From Argopecten irradians (taxonomy: Eukaryota > Mollusca > Bivalvia > Pectinida > Pectinidae), in the NCBI RefSeq assembly GCF_041381155.1, contig NC_091144.1, positions 31,180,980 through 31,244,979 on the forward strand: a DNA stretch of 64,000 bases, in the 5' to 3' direction. The notes beneath the pieces are model-generated. The model was not told the DNA's origin and ran no database searches. It worked only from the letters and a program-made list of their open reading frames with translations. Below, piece after piece: positions 47,501 to 58,685 of the stretch (positions are counted from its first letter, which is position 1; the number at the start of each line of letters is the position of its first letter). Position numbers and translations under genes: made by a program.

Positions 47501-50500
47501 CGCATTAATAATTAACAGCGCTATTCTCTGATGTATTTCGAGAGAACGAATCGTGTCTAATGATGCGTATATAGCATCTTAAATAAAATATCATTACGAA
47601 TGAAAAGGCGATAAAGACCTCACCAAAAATGCTTAGCCTTTTGCCATGTTTTATTTTCTTCTTTTGCAGTTACAGTCAGATGGTGTGTGATGCTGAATTA
47701 CAGCATTTAAATTTGTTTTATATAATGTTATATATACCATGACAAATGTCAATAAGACAGGTACCAAAGCAAATCAATTATCCGTATACTAAAAAAAACG
47801 CTTAGATATATTGCCGAATCATTTTTAAGGCTGTCACAGTCTGCTGAACACGTTATCCGTAAACACTGAAACATAGATGAAATATACCGGATCGATCTGC
47901 CATCCGTTTTACTCTTCATATCTAATTTATGATACGAGTTTAGAATATTTCAGTTTTTGAGAGCCTTTGGCGTTGTCTGTTTACATTCGGAACATTTGCA
48001 AACAGTGTTTTTATCCATATGATTTCAAATGAAGTGACAACAATGCTTAATTATATTTGAAATTCACATTTGTTAGCTTAAGGGACTTATTGTTCATATT
48101 GTTTATTACAGTGACAATGACATCAGAGAGTGGTGACTGGGTGTTAGTATTTAAAGGCGTGACCGGTGGTAAGAGCTATTTCAACATTTGTACCATTTTA
48201 CCGGATTTTTCAAAATGAAAACACCAAAAACGAGGAACTCTGCTATTTTGTCTTTCTGAAGATTCATATTCGTCCCGCTGTACTGTATTTCCGTCTAGTC
48301 AGATTTCAAATTTCTCGCGGTGGGATGATTTTCTTGCACTCCATAAATAATTTAATAAGTCACATGATGAGGATTTGCACTTATCTATATGTTTGCGTAT
48401 GAATACATTCGCAAAGATTCCATGGAAACGAAATATATATTTGCAAAACTTTCCACAGCGCGAATAATAATGCCAATTTAATTTGTTCACAGCCAAGCTA
48501 TAGACAATGGAGGTATATCAAGGGGCTACCTTTATTTAACGTTCAACAATAGAAGAAAACAATACGTTTAAATGGTATCCGTTCATTATTCAGCGAACAA
48601 ATATATCCAAATTCAACAACATAAGGTGTGGTGAAACTAAGATCTGACATTATTTTTCTTTTGAATAACATATTTTTCACATCATCACATTATCAGTCAC
48701 TCATTTTTCAAATCCAGTCTTAATTGTTTTCTTTCACTCACAGGATATTTAAACCTGGTACTACAGTCTTGTAACAGATAACTATTAGCTATTGTCTTGC
48801 ACATTGTAAGGCATGAAAATGCTTAATTAATCATAGGGTCGAAAATCAGTTGCCAATGTCCCTAAAACTGTTTTATACTAAATTGGGTTTGATTAGTTGT
48901 TGTTTTAAAGTAAAACTGTGTTATACCAAATTGGGTTTCATTGGTTGTTGTTGTGAAGTAAAACAGATTTATACTTAATTGAATTTGTTGTTGTGAAGTA
49001 AAACAGATTTATACTTAATTGAATTTCATTGGTTGTTGTTGTGAAGTAAAACAGATTTACACTTAATTGGATTTCATTGGTTGTTGTTGTGAAGTAAAAC
49101 AGATTTATACTAAATTGGGTTTCCTTGGTTGTTGTTTTAAAGTAAAACTGTGTTATACTTAATTTGGTTTGTTGTGTGTAAGTAAAATTTATACTAAATG
49201 GTTGTTGTGAGTAAAATACTAAATTGGTGATTGTTGTTGTGTTGTGAAGTAAAACAGATTTATACTAAATTGGGTTTCATTTGTTTGTTATACATACTAA
49301 ATTGGGTTTGATTTGTTGTTGTTGTGAAGTAAAACAGATTTATACTAAATTGGGTTTCATTGGTTGTTGAAAAATTGCTACTTTATATTTGCGTATACAA
49401 TATTTTGCGTCATCATTATTTTAAACTTATTATTCAAAATATAAATCCGCGACCAACATCGACTCTCACTGACAATCATGCATTCGTTTGACCTTCAAGT
49501 TTTTTTTATACATTTATTCGCCGCAGAACATTTGTATCGCAAAAAGAAAGTGGTTTATAGTAGCTATATTTATTATATCAGGATCAACGAGTATCTATGA
49601 TTTATTTCTTGGGAATACGTCATACAACGCTTACGTAAAGGAGGCACAAGTTTTAGATAATTCCTTCCCGGATCATTACAAGTCTGACATAATCAATTAC
49701 TGGGACGATATGGACATCACAAAGGTAAGATTGTTTTACTTTTTTGTAAGTTATCCTTATACAATGTCACATCCTCGATACTCCAGTTGTTACTATAATG
49801 ACGTTACATCCACCCCTGGTGTATCGAGGATACATATTAGTAAGTTATCCTTATACAATGTCACATCCTCGATACTCCAGTTGTTACTATAATGACGTTA
49901 CATCCACCCCTGGTGTATCGAGGATACATATTAGTAAGTTATCCTTATACAATGTCACATCCTCGATACTCTAGTTGTTACTATAATGACGTTACATCCG
50001 CCCCTGGTGTATAGAGGATACATAGTATAACCGGAGATAGCCCAAGAGAAAAAAACCTGACCAATCACAGGCATGCAGAGACTTCCCTTGAAACTTGCAG
50101 TGAAAGCGACGCTCAACTCCAACGCAACTCGGTCAACACAGTGTACCGATTACCTGTCAACACAGTGTACCGATTACCTGAGTATTCTTATCTCTGTAAT
50201 TTTACTGTGAGATAATACAGGGGTGGATATATAACGACAGTGAAAGTAACCCCTAGAGTATCGAGGATGTCTTATACAATGTCAATGAATTGACGAAATC
50301 TACCTTTCTGGTTACATACTTTACATGTAATAGTTCTTAAAGCCGACAGAGCATAAATGATATTAATCATTTGAACAATAATTGGTGTTTAATCTTGTAT
50401 ATATATGTCTAATTAACACAAAAAAATAATATAAAATACTTTATTTTGCCCTTAGTGCATGTGCAATCAGTACTTAATTCCATATAGGATATAATGGCAC

Positions 50501-53500
50501 GGAAGTTTTTCGGGATGCAATTAATTATTTTTTGTAACTTTAACTTGAAGTAAAATAAGTAGCTCAAACTTTTCAATGATGGTAATGGTGTAAAGTAAGT
50601 AACTTTTGTAACTGAAGAAAAATACTAAATCGTCTGCTCGTGTTTTTGATAGTGAAAAAATATCATTTGTCAGCGGTGGAGCATCTTTAAATAACCTATA
50701 GAAATTCTTAAAGCACACTTTAGCGAAATGTCCTTTTTTATCTTGTTCGGGGTAGGATTTAAAGTATATAACCGACATATATGGAGAGTTTAGTACTGCT
50801 ATAATATTTCGGGCATCGTTTCAAACGCAAATGAATGGGATAAAATAAGATTACCGTTGAATTATTTACGTGGTTTTTTAATGAGTTGATTTATTGTGAA
50901 TGTGATTTCAATAACGCACGGGCCTGATATTGTATGTTAAGTTGGTGACTTAATTACAATGATGCAAGTGTAGAATGACTGATGGAAAGGAGTGAATTTC
51001 GACAGCTTTTTCAATATATTGTTCTGATTAAGTTGGTGACTTAATTGAAAAGACAGCATATGAGAATAGAACAGAATCATCAATTACTTGGTACTTTTGG
51101 TACCAAAATAATCATAACTTACAGTATAATTCGTTATCACCAAAATGCTTATTACGGGATGTGTACTAATTTTAGCGGTATTTTAATTTTAGAGTTCATG
51201 TCATTGTATTAATTCAAGTATAACGCTAAAAGTTGTCCAAGATGTCATTCTTTATTACACTCGAACTAAGGTTGCGCTTTTAATTCAATACCTCCTAGCG
51301 CTAAAATTTGAGTGTGTTAATTTAAATATACATACAGTATAAAGTATCAACTTTTGTTCATAAATAGGTTAAAGTTGGTGTTTACGTAGGGCACGAAGAG
51401 AGGACATTCTTTGAATTCGACGCAAGAGGGTGCAACATATCGAATTGGTTTGACAGATCCAAGCTTATCAATTCTTCATATACTGACTTATTACTTACAT
51501 CAACACCCGTCAACTACTTTTCAATGGAGGGGTAAGTTTCAGTAAGCATTAATCAATACCAAGGCTGAGAAATAATAATGAAAGTAAATAAATAGATAGG
51601 ATATTGATGAATACATGCACATGCAAATTGCAAGAGAGCGAGCGAACAAAAGAAACATCGTATATCAAATGAAGAAATGTAAGGTTTAAACCCGTAATTC
51701 ATATTTAAATTGTCAACAGTAACTACATACTTCTTTAGTTTTTTTTACTCCCGGGAGATTCACACAGTCGCCTTTCACATATGTTTCATATCACTATTCA
51801 GTAACTGCAGCAGTGGTACAATTAATGATAACGTTAATATGATTACATTTTGTTAAAATGGTCAACGATTTTTATTCTATTCAACCTTTAATCATATATA
51901 TTTATAGATGGTATATTATTTTACACATCTTTGACATAATTATATACTGTATAAGGCTTTCAATTTTAATTACATGTATACATGATAAGTCAACCGTTAT
52001 TAATGCGGACTTGACGAAATTGTGTACATTAAATCGGATGTTAAAATAACTTTTCTTGAACTCGTAATATCAATTTTGGGTTTTTATAGTAACGACCTTT
52101 AGGCAGGGTTTAACTTCGAATTTTACGAATTTAACAAGGTTTTCGGGGTACAATTGACATTACACATTAACTGAAATTTATATGCTTTGTTAAGAGCAGT
52201 TTCAGTATTTAATTATTGTTTTATTTTAGCCACAAGGGACAAACAGGGGAAGACCACCATGTGCGAAGGTTTTTTGTGAACTCGCATTATGACGGATGCC
52301 CTAATGACCGTGGTTGGTTCTTTGTGTACGACGTAGGGAGTCGTGGCATATGCCTCTGGGAGAAAGATCATCTATCGGAAGTACCAGCAGTCCTCTTTGT
52401 GTCTGGCTCTACGTCCGCCATGTTTATGTCGGGTATAATTTCAAATAATATTAAATTAAATCTATTTGGCGTGTATATTTCGTAGCCAGTAACCAACTAA
52501 TTTCTTTATGAGCGGATTGCCCTTGTAATCAATTAAAACATTAACATAAATGTTATTTCTTTCATTTTAACAACGATTTTCTATAAATTTTTTTCGTGTA
52601 TAAAAGCCTTCTAATCATGTATATCATAGAGATTCCCCAACTATTGACTCTTTTTATCATGTTTATCAAATTTGATTTAGGTGATTTTCATTTCTTTAAA
52701 AAGATACCAGCTTTAGCGAGTGTCTTTTGTGTCTTTTAAAAAATTGAAAATTAACAAACGAGATTTTAGATAAACGTGATAAGAAAAGAGTCACTAGTTT
52801 GAGAACATGTTTATCCCATAACTTTAATCTATGTTTATTACATGTTGATCTTTTTATTTATCTTCTACATTCAGGGAAACTTACAACCCATACACTTCGT
52901 CATGATATCTTTCCGCCATAAAAAATAGTGCCTAAATACTGAGCCAATATCTTGGTTAATACTTGAATAAGGGATCTTGAATAAGCAACAACTTATTATA
53001 TAGAAAATGCAATACAATTTAACGAAAATGCACTATGTATAAACGTCAGACGAATCAAAAGAGGTTCAAGTTGACAAATGCTATGCGTCGGGTGTGAAAA
53101 CATAAACGATAACCAACTGCTATGGAGTTAATCACATCATTGTTTTCCATTGTGAAACATGCATAATTATGGAACAAACATGGATCTCTATAAAAATCAA
53201 CAACAAGAACCAATTTGAATAGTACAATATACATTAAATTGTTAATAGAAACAATTTTATTGCAGAAAGAGGAAAGCTAAGGGCAGATTTCATGACCATA
53301 TCGGTTCAATGTAAGTTGTGGTTTTCTTTGTAAATCTTTACATTCTTCGTTTTAGGTGTGTGTTTGGTGCTTTTCGAAATGTTTCTTACAGAAATGTAGC
53401 AGTTGGGACAATTGTCTCATTGTCAAATTTGTCAAAATCCTATGACGAAATAAATGTTCAAACATTTACAAAAACCTAAACCTCCAATGCTAGTTAAAAC

Positions 53501-56467
53501 AGCATTTTATATATTGTAACTTGGAATACAAACTAAAACGAAAAATACATGCATGTGCTCTGTACATTTAACCAATTATTTTTACAATAACCATTTACAA
53601 TTCGTCTCATCTGAAATCAAAGTAATAAAACGTTTGCCAATAGGTCATCAATTGATCAGTATAATAAAATTCCTCTTGAACTGAAAAATGTCTATAGAGA
53701 AACACAAAATATATAAATGTCTTTACATTTACTTTCCAGTGAGTTTTAATTTTTTTTTTTTTTAATTTGTCCTCATTAAAAGAACATGTCTTGTTTACAG
53801 TTGGGTCAAATTCCTCATGGTCACAATGCAGTTTACCCGAATCGGAAGACAGTCTTGATACAAAAACTACTACCACTGAAACCATTACCACGACTCCTGT
53901 GGATGAGGACACACTCAATAAAAAAGTTGAGACTATTAAAAAGGAGCTGGCCGTGATTAAGAAATCAACTTCAGGTATTGTCCTATCTGCCTTTTATATA
54001 AATACATGTATTTGCTTTGCATATTACAGTGTTATCTGTCTTTGCAGGTAGGCATTTATTGTGACGTCATGTGTTTGCGAGCATAACGTCATACTTTTTG
54101 AAAAAAGACGTTAATTGTGTCCAATCTTTCCCAGAGTGCATTGTGGTCTTCATAATTTCACCTCTGTTAACGGCCCAGCGAAATTTCAAGATTCTTGAAA
54201 AACGTATTTCTTTAAAACATATTTGAAGTTTAGTGGCGCGATATTTTGGTGTTTGGGGGATCCGGGGGTCTTCCTCGGGAAAAAAGTACGATTTAGAATG
54301 GCTGAGATGAGTTTTACGATGTATTTGGTTGAATATGCGAGCGCCGTAGGCGCGAGATTTTGGTTTTTGTGGGGTCCGGGGGCTTCCCACGGAAAACATA
54401 TTACGATTTTGTATTTTGATGATTTTTAAGCGTCCTTAACATGGTAATATTTCGATTTTAGGTTACATATGTACCTGCATTTAGAAATGAAAATTGTGAG
54501 TGTCCTCTTACCATTGTGCAGCCCAGCTCGATCTGAACATACCGGATTCACACCATCGGCACATTGTTGTGTAACTCAAAATAATAATTAACTGATTGTC
54601 TTGCTAAGACATATAAATAGATTAATATTTTAAGAAGCATTTTTTTAATAGTATAATCCCTTGATGGACATTTTAGTCTAGTTCGTGTGTATTGAATTTT
54701 CATTATTAAAGGTTTGAACATTACGTGCTTGAACGTTTAAGGAAACGCGCCGCGCAGCGAAAATTTTTCTGAAATTAAGCTCAAAAATGTGCAGGAGGAC
54801 CTTTTTTTCTTTCAAATGTGCATTTTAAGAACATTTCACTCGGCGAAAATGGAGGGGGGGGGGGCAAAAAGACATGTTTGCCCCCCCCCCGTACGCCCCT
54901 GCTACCATCAAAGGAACTAACTTTAATATGCAAAGACGGAATATCAAAGAGCTTTTTTTAAATGTACAATTAGCAAGTTCTGTCGGCGCAAGCCTGACTA
55001 CACAGTCCAATCTTAACTATGGTTTTTTTATATTTGTTCACGGAGACTGGTTGCTCCATAATACATCAAAATTATATATAACGATATGATTTAATCTTTA
55101 ACTATAAACAAACTGTCTTTCGTGTGTGATTTGTTTTCGCGATTTTCGAAATATTCACGAAAATTTATCTCCGCGAATTGATATCTTCCACAATTCTCGC
55201 ACAATTAAATTCAAAGATATTCCCATTCGATTTTAAATCCGCGAAACTTAATCTCCGCATATTCATTTCGAAACAGAAATCGCTAAATATAGTAGCCGCG
55301 AAAGAAGGTTGGTTTGCAGTATAAGTAGCTGAATGAAAACAGCTTGGCTTTCTATAGATTTTGTCTCGTTAGCTATGATAAACGAGTGTTCTGTTTACCA
55401 GTTAATAAGCATGACTTGTGATGATAAACCTAAAGCATTGAGTACTAGTTTCAACATAGATGTTAAAATACCTCATCGGTGTATCATGAATAATTACAGG
55501 TGATGTACATGTACATTGAAAAATCAGTAAATTGTAATGAAATTGGAAAGAACATCGCGGCAGTTCATGTATAATATTCGATCGCCCATTTCCATCAAAA
55601 TGATATAACGTTTACCTGATCTGATATTTTTCTTTTAAGGAAAATTAAAACAGTCGTTATTCTTTATTTTAGTTTTGTTATGTTATTCTGCATATTCCCA
55701 TTTGAGTATAACAAAACCGTGTCAGTCATGGCAATGATATCGACATTTCAAGTTTTAATGATGTTTTGCTCTACACAAAACATCCTGACAATTGTTCAGA
55801 ATAGCAAGCGAAACATGAAGTATTCAAAATATAAATGACCAACTTGTAATGATCACAATTACATCCCGAATGTATCATACACCACTGCTATGTACATATA
55901 TATAGCTCTGTTTGACCTTCAAAAAGTGCTGAACATTTAAAAGCAAAAATAGCATTTAAAAGTTTTCATTCTAAATTATTAGAATTGATAGAATAATTGC
56001 TACGAGACAAGGTCGGTTCTGTCGATTAAGTTTTAGCGATACCTAGTATGTCTGTTTCAAAAGATGAAGTATTTGTTCAAGATCATATAGCTTTCGTTGT
56101 TAGTAGAAAATTACTGATCCATTAAGCTTCTTGTCAGCATCCTTATACCATTTCACACAACAAAATGTTCTTTATAGTTGAAATAGAACCAAATAACAGG
56201 TAAGTTTCTGATTCCATAACTGGTATTATTTCTGTTCTAGCCTACATCCGAACAAAGACCAGTGCACCCGATAGCCGTCAAAGTTCAAAGGGCATTGGTG
56301 TTATTGGAGTTAGCGTGATAATTGCAGTCTTACTTCTAGTTGTGGTACCTGACCTGCTTGCACTGGTACGGCATGTGTCTAAACTGGGCAGACGACGTGT
56401 TCATGCTAAGACGAATCCGAACAGGGTGGTGGACATCGATGTTCAAAGTATGGCGATGTCTTCATAA
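44578..56467 (+). CDS. type I membrane protein, unnamed ectodomain, eight exons
   Basis: Exons: 44578-44623, 48112-48168, 49582-49724, 51368-51531, 52230-52432, 53266-53310, 53801-53974, 56241-56467. All introns are GT-AG and every phase matches, giving an uninterrupted 352-aa protein. Residues 1-15 are a signal peptide (MTGLTALLLMLAHIT). Residues about 22-219 form one ectodomain (GDWVLVFKGVTGG, YWDDMDITKVKVGVYVG, NYFSMEGHKG, VRRFFVNSHYDGCPNDRGWF, GICLWEK) with cysteines C104, C160, C178 and several N-glycosylation sites. Residues 240-253 are a Thr-rich, probably O-glycosylated stem. 256-276 is a short Lys/Glu helix, and 295-319 a single membrane helix after TSAPDSRQSSKG. The tail is basic, with no known signalling motif. 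I recall similar mollusc proteins of unknown function, without an established name; role as surface receptor or adhesion protein is inference. Confidence 0.85.
47199..47420. mobile_element. fold-back / long-terminal-inverted-repeat element
   Basis: Ends GTGTGTAAAACGCCAACCTG and its exact inverse (perfect for 24 bases). Weaker pairing continues inward over most of the 222 bp (TGTCTTCGTGAGCAGTAAAA against the inverted right half). No coding. Non-autonomous. Confidence 0.75.
47431..47492. repeat. 31-bp exact tandem duplication
   Basis: TTTGGAGACTCCTTCCTTTA followed by CTTCGCTTGAC occurs twice head to tail. Confidence 0.95.
48169..49581 (+). other. intron 2 of the 352-aa membrane protein gene
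   Basis: 1.4 kb intron. Its centre is the 48-bp minisatellite listed at 48850-49370; the remainder is AT-rich and unremarkable. Confidence 0.6.
48850..49370. repeat. 48-bp-period minisatellite, degenerate
   Basis: About ten copies of a unit such as TAAAACAGATTTATACTAAA then TTGGGTTTCATTGGTTGTTG and TTGTGAAG, with many short deletions in the later copies. Confidence 0.85.
49747..49957. repeat. 94-bp tandem units made from a MITE end
   Basis: GTAAGTTATCCTTATACAAT plus CATCCTCGATACTCCAGTTG and the following bases to GTATCGAGGATACATATTA repeats twice before the complete element begins. CATCCTCG occurs at 49770, 49864 and 49958, exactly 94 bases apart. Confidence 0.85.
49958..50269. mobile_element. 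MITE family with CATCCTCGATACTC ends, copy B
   Basis: 312 bp from CATCCTCGATACTCTAGTTG to AGAGTATCGAGGATG. It shares ACCAATCACAGGC, CTCAACTCCAACGC and TAATTTTACTGTGAGATA-like blocks with copy A. TACAATGTCA flanks both sides. Internally, GTCAACACAGTGTACCGATT is duplicated in tandem. Confidence 0.8.
50338..50694. mobile_element. MITE family with AGATGCTCCACCGC ends, copy 3
   Basis: Right end GCGGTGGAGCATCTTTAA is intact. The left end lacks the outermost dozen bases and starts at GCCGACAGAGCATAAATGAT. The interior matches copies 1 and 2 over its length; same orientation as copy 2. Confidence 0.75.
51532..53800 (+). other. introns 4-6 of the 352-aa membrane protein gene
   Basis: Introns 51532-52229, 52433-53265 and 53311-53800 are AT-rich. 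No repeat family, RNA gene or nested gene is apparent. Confidence 0.6.
53975..56240 (+). other. intron 7 of the 352-aa membrane protein gene
   Basis: 2.3 kb. 54228-54430 holds two related units with GCGCGAGATTTTGGTTTTTG and GGGTCCGGGGGCTTCC, a GC-rich repeat type common in invertebrate genomes. Next to it, 54740-54905 includes the G-run/C-run hairpin. The rest is AT-rich. Confidence 0.55.
54854..54890. repeat. G11/C10 inverted repeat
   Basis: Eleven Gs and CAAA, then eight bases, then TTTG and ten Cs. It can pair as a hairpin of about 14 bp or form G-quadruplex/i-motif structures. Confidence 0.85.
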
Positions 56468-58320
56468 AATAATGAAGTTTTGAGCGAAAGATGAAACCAA
56501 ACAGGGTGATGGGCGAATTCTTTATAATATGACGATGTTTTCATGCCAAGATGATTTCAGACAGGGTAAGGAGGATTGAAGAATGACGAAGTCTTCATAA
56601 TATGACGATGACGTTTTCACTCCGAGATAAATTCAGACATGGTGATGAACATACATTATAGATGTGTAAAGTCGTCTTTATGACGAGATGAATGTAGAAT
56701 TAAAATTTATACGGATGGATTCATAAATTGTTCTAGTCTAACTGCATTCTCGATAATCCAAGGGTTACTATCACTGGCTTAATATCCACCCCTGGGCTAT
56801 CTTTTAAGTAAAACTGGCGGTAGTTCAGGAAAAAACCTGACCAATCACAGGCCCGCAGGACTCCCGTTGCAAATTACAGAGAGTGCGACGCCAAACAGTC
56901 AACCACATTGTATTGTCCATCAATTCCTTTGATTTTAATCAAATGATCAAATTACCAATCTTCTTTTGCCTCCAGTTTTACTATGAAGTAGTCCAGGGGT
57001 GAATATGACGTCAGTGATAATAACCCATGGATTATCGAGGATGGACAGACTTTAAAGTGATTTAAACTAGATTTGCGAGGACCTTATTCATAGCCTTGAT
57101 ATTCTTATCAAAATTTTAAATATAAAAAAATGTGAGGACCTTGTTCATGACTCTGTTGCCTCCAGTTTTACTACGAGATATAGTCCAGGGGTGGATATGA
57201 CGTCAGTGATAGTAGCCCCTGGTATCTCATGGAGCATTGAATATAGTTAATAGCCTGAATGCATGCAATATTATCAGAATTTTAAATGAAGTAACAAACA
57301 AATGTGAGGACCGTGCTCATAATCTGGATATTCTAATCAGAAATTTAAATGACAAAAATATGAGTACAGGAGCGTGTACATAATCTGTATATATTCTAAT
57401 CCTACCTTAAATATTTTAATCGGAATGTAAAATTAACTAAAAATGTGAGGATTTGTTTGTAACAATTATACATTCTGGTCAGGACAAATACGTAGTAGTG
57501 AGGTATCCAAAATTGATATTCCAGTCGAATAAAAATGGAAACTGAAAAGTAATATTTTACATTCCATATATTATGGTTTCGTATTCTTTTACATTATATC
57601 ATCGATTTGCATCGTTGCTTTTTATTTGGTATTATCATCATACTTATAATTCACATTTTTCTTTTTATCATTTCATCTGCTATTTTTATCATCTTTATTA
57701 TTTATTTTTATCGTTATCATTTTATTTTGTATTATCATATTTATAACTTGATATTAAATTATCGTTATATGGTTTTATTTCATCTTTATTTGGTTTTTTT
57801 CATCATTATATTTTTATATTTTTTAATTTCATAAATTTAATTTTTATCGTTGTTTTTATTCTTATTTTTATATCATTCTATGTTTTCTATACAGTACAAC
57901 TTGCCCATCTTGCCCCGTAGATATGTGCGCATGTTTTGTTTTCCTTCCCCGACGTAAAGTACTTATTTGGTGAAAAACAGTTCAGTACTTTAGGAAAAGA
58001 AGATATTTTTTCTCTCTCTCGATTTAACTATTTGGTTCATCCTTCTAATTATTTGTGTTGTTGGCTTGTACTCGCGCGTTATTCCAATGTAACAATACAT
58101 GTTACTAACTAGTCTTGAAGTACATTTTGTCCCGAAAGGATTTTTTTCGCTCATACAAGATAATAATGCTTGAATCATAAAGGGTTTTTTTCAGTTAATA
58201 ACAATTTTGTCATCGGAATATCGTTGTCTGTATATGCATATTATTGTTTCCGTTTTCCTGTTATATCAATTGTTGACAATAAAACTTTCTGAAAGATATC
58301 AAAAACTTATATATAACATT
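56468..58320 (+). other. 3' flank of the 352-aa gene, with MITE copy C
   Basis: The first 270 bases carry three degenerate repeats of GATGATTTCAGACAGGGT-like sequence that resemble the gene's own coding end (ACGAATCCGAACAGGGTGGT), i.e. tandem duplication of the last exon's sequence beyond the stop. From 57300 to 57900 lies a T-rich low-complexity run. AATAAA near 58280 could be a distant poly(A) signal. Confidence 0.45.
56744..57043. mobile_element. MITE family with CATCCTCGATACTC ends, copy C
   Basis: Left GCATTCTCGATAATCCAAGG and right GGATTATCGAGGATG, diverged from copies A and B but with the same interior landmarks ACCAATCACAGGC, CAGTCAACCACA and GCCTCCAGTTTTACTATGA. A right-end fragment (57146-57230) recurs just downstream. 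Confidence 0.75.
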
Positions 58321-58339
58321 TGGTATATATTTAAATTGT

Positions 58340-58685
58340 TGTAAGCCCACCATCAACATATGGTGGGCTATTCAAATCGCTTTTTGTCCGTGGTCCGTTA
58401 ACAATCCTTGTTACCGCTAATTCTCAAAAAGAACTGAAGGGATGTTTCTCAAATTTAATATGTAGGTTCCCCTAGGGCCCCCGTTGTGCATATTTTATTT
58501 TAGGACCAATCAGTCAACAAAATGGCCGCCAGGCAGCCATCTTGGATTTTGATAGTTAAAGTTTGATACCGCTATTTCTCAGAATGTACTAAAGGGATCT
58601 TTCTCAAATTTCACATGCATGTTTCCCTAGGGGCCTAGTTGTGCATATTGCATTTTGGGACCAATCGATTAACAAAATGGCCGAC
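58340..58685. repeat. two tandem units of a dispersed repeat
   Basis: Two units of about 160 bp share TACCGCTAATTCTCA / TACCGCTATTTCTCA, AAGGGAT-TTTCTCAAATTT, CCCTAGGG, GTTGTGCATATT and CAACAAAATGGCCG. The satellite starts inside the end of the second unit. Confidence 0.7.

Larger units (their letters stand above)
44624..48111 (+). other. intron 1 of the 352-aa membrane protein gene
   Basis: 3.5 kb, AT-rich. It holds the inverted-repeat element at 47199-47420 and a 31-bp duplication at 47431-47492. 46731-46765 shares GATGAGTCGAATGTTTCAAT-like sequence with the interior of that element, suggesting an older relative. Confidence 0.6.
49725..51367 (+). other. intron 3 of the 352-aa membrane protein gene
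   Basis: Contains one MITE of the CATCCTCGATACTC family with a triplicated left end (49747-50269) and one of the AGATGCTCCACCGC family (50338-50694). The rest is AT-rich. Confidence 0.6.

Noticed and set aside
54067-54429. Open frames on both strands at the GGGTCCGGGGGCTTCC repeat
   Set aside because: Dispersed GC-rich repeat in an intron; frames are not supported by splice sites or homology.
57607-57834. 75-codon hydrophobic frame
   Set aside because: A translation of T-rich low-complexity DNA (Ile/Phe/Tyr runs), not a membrane protein.
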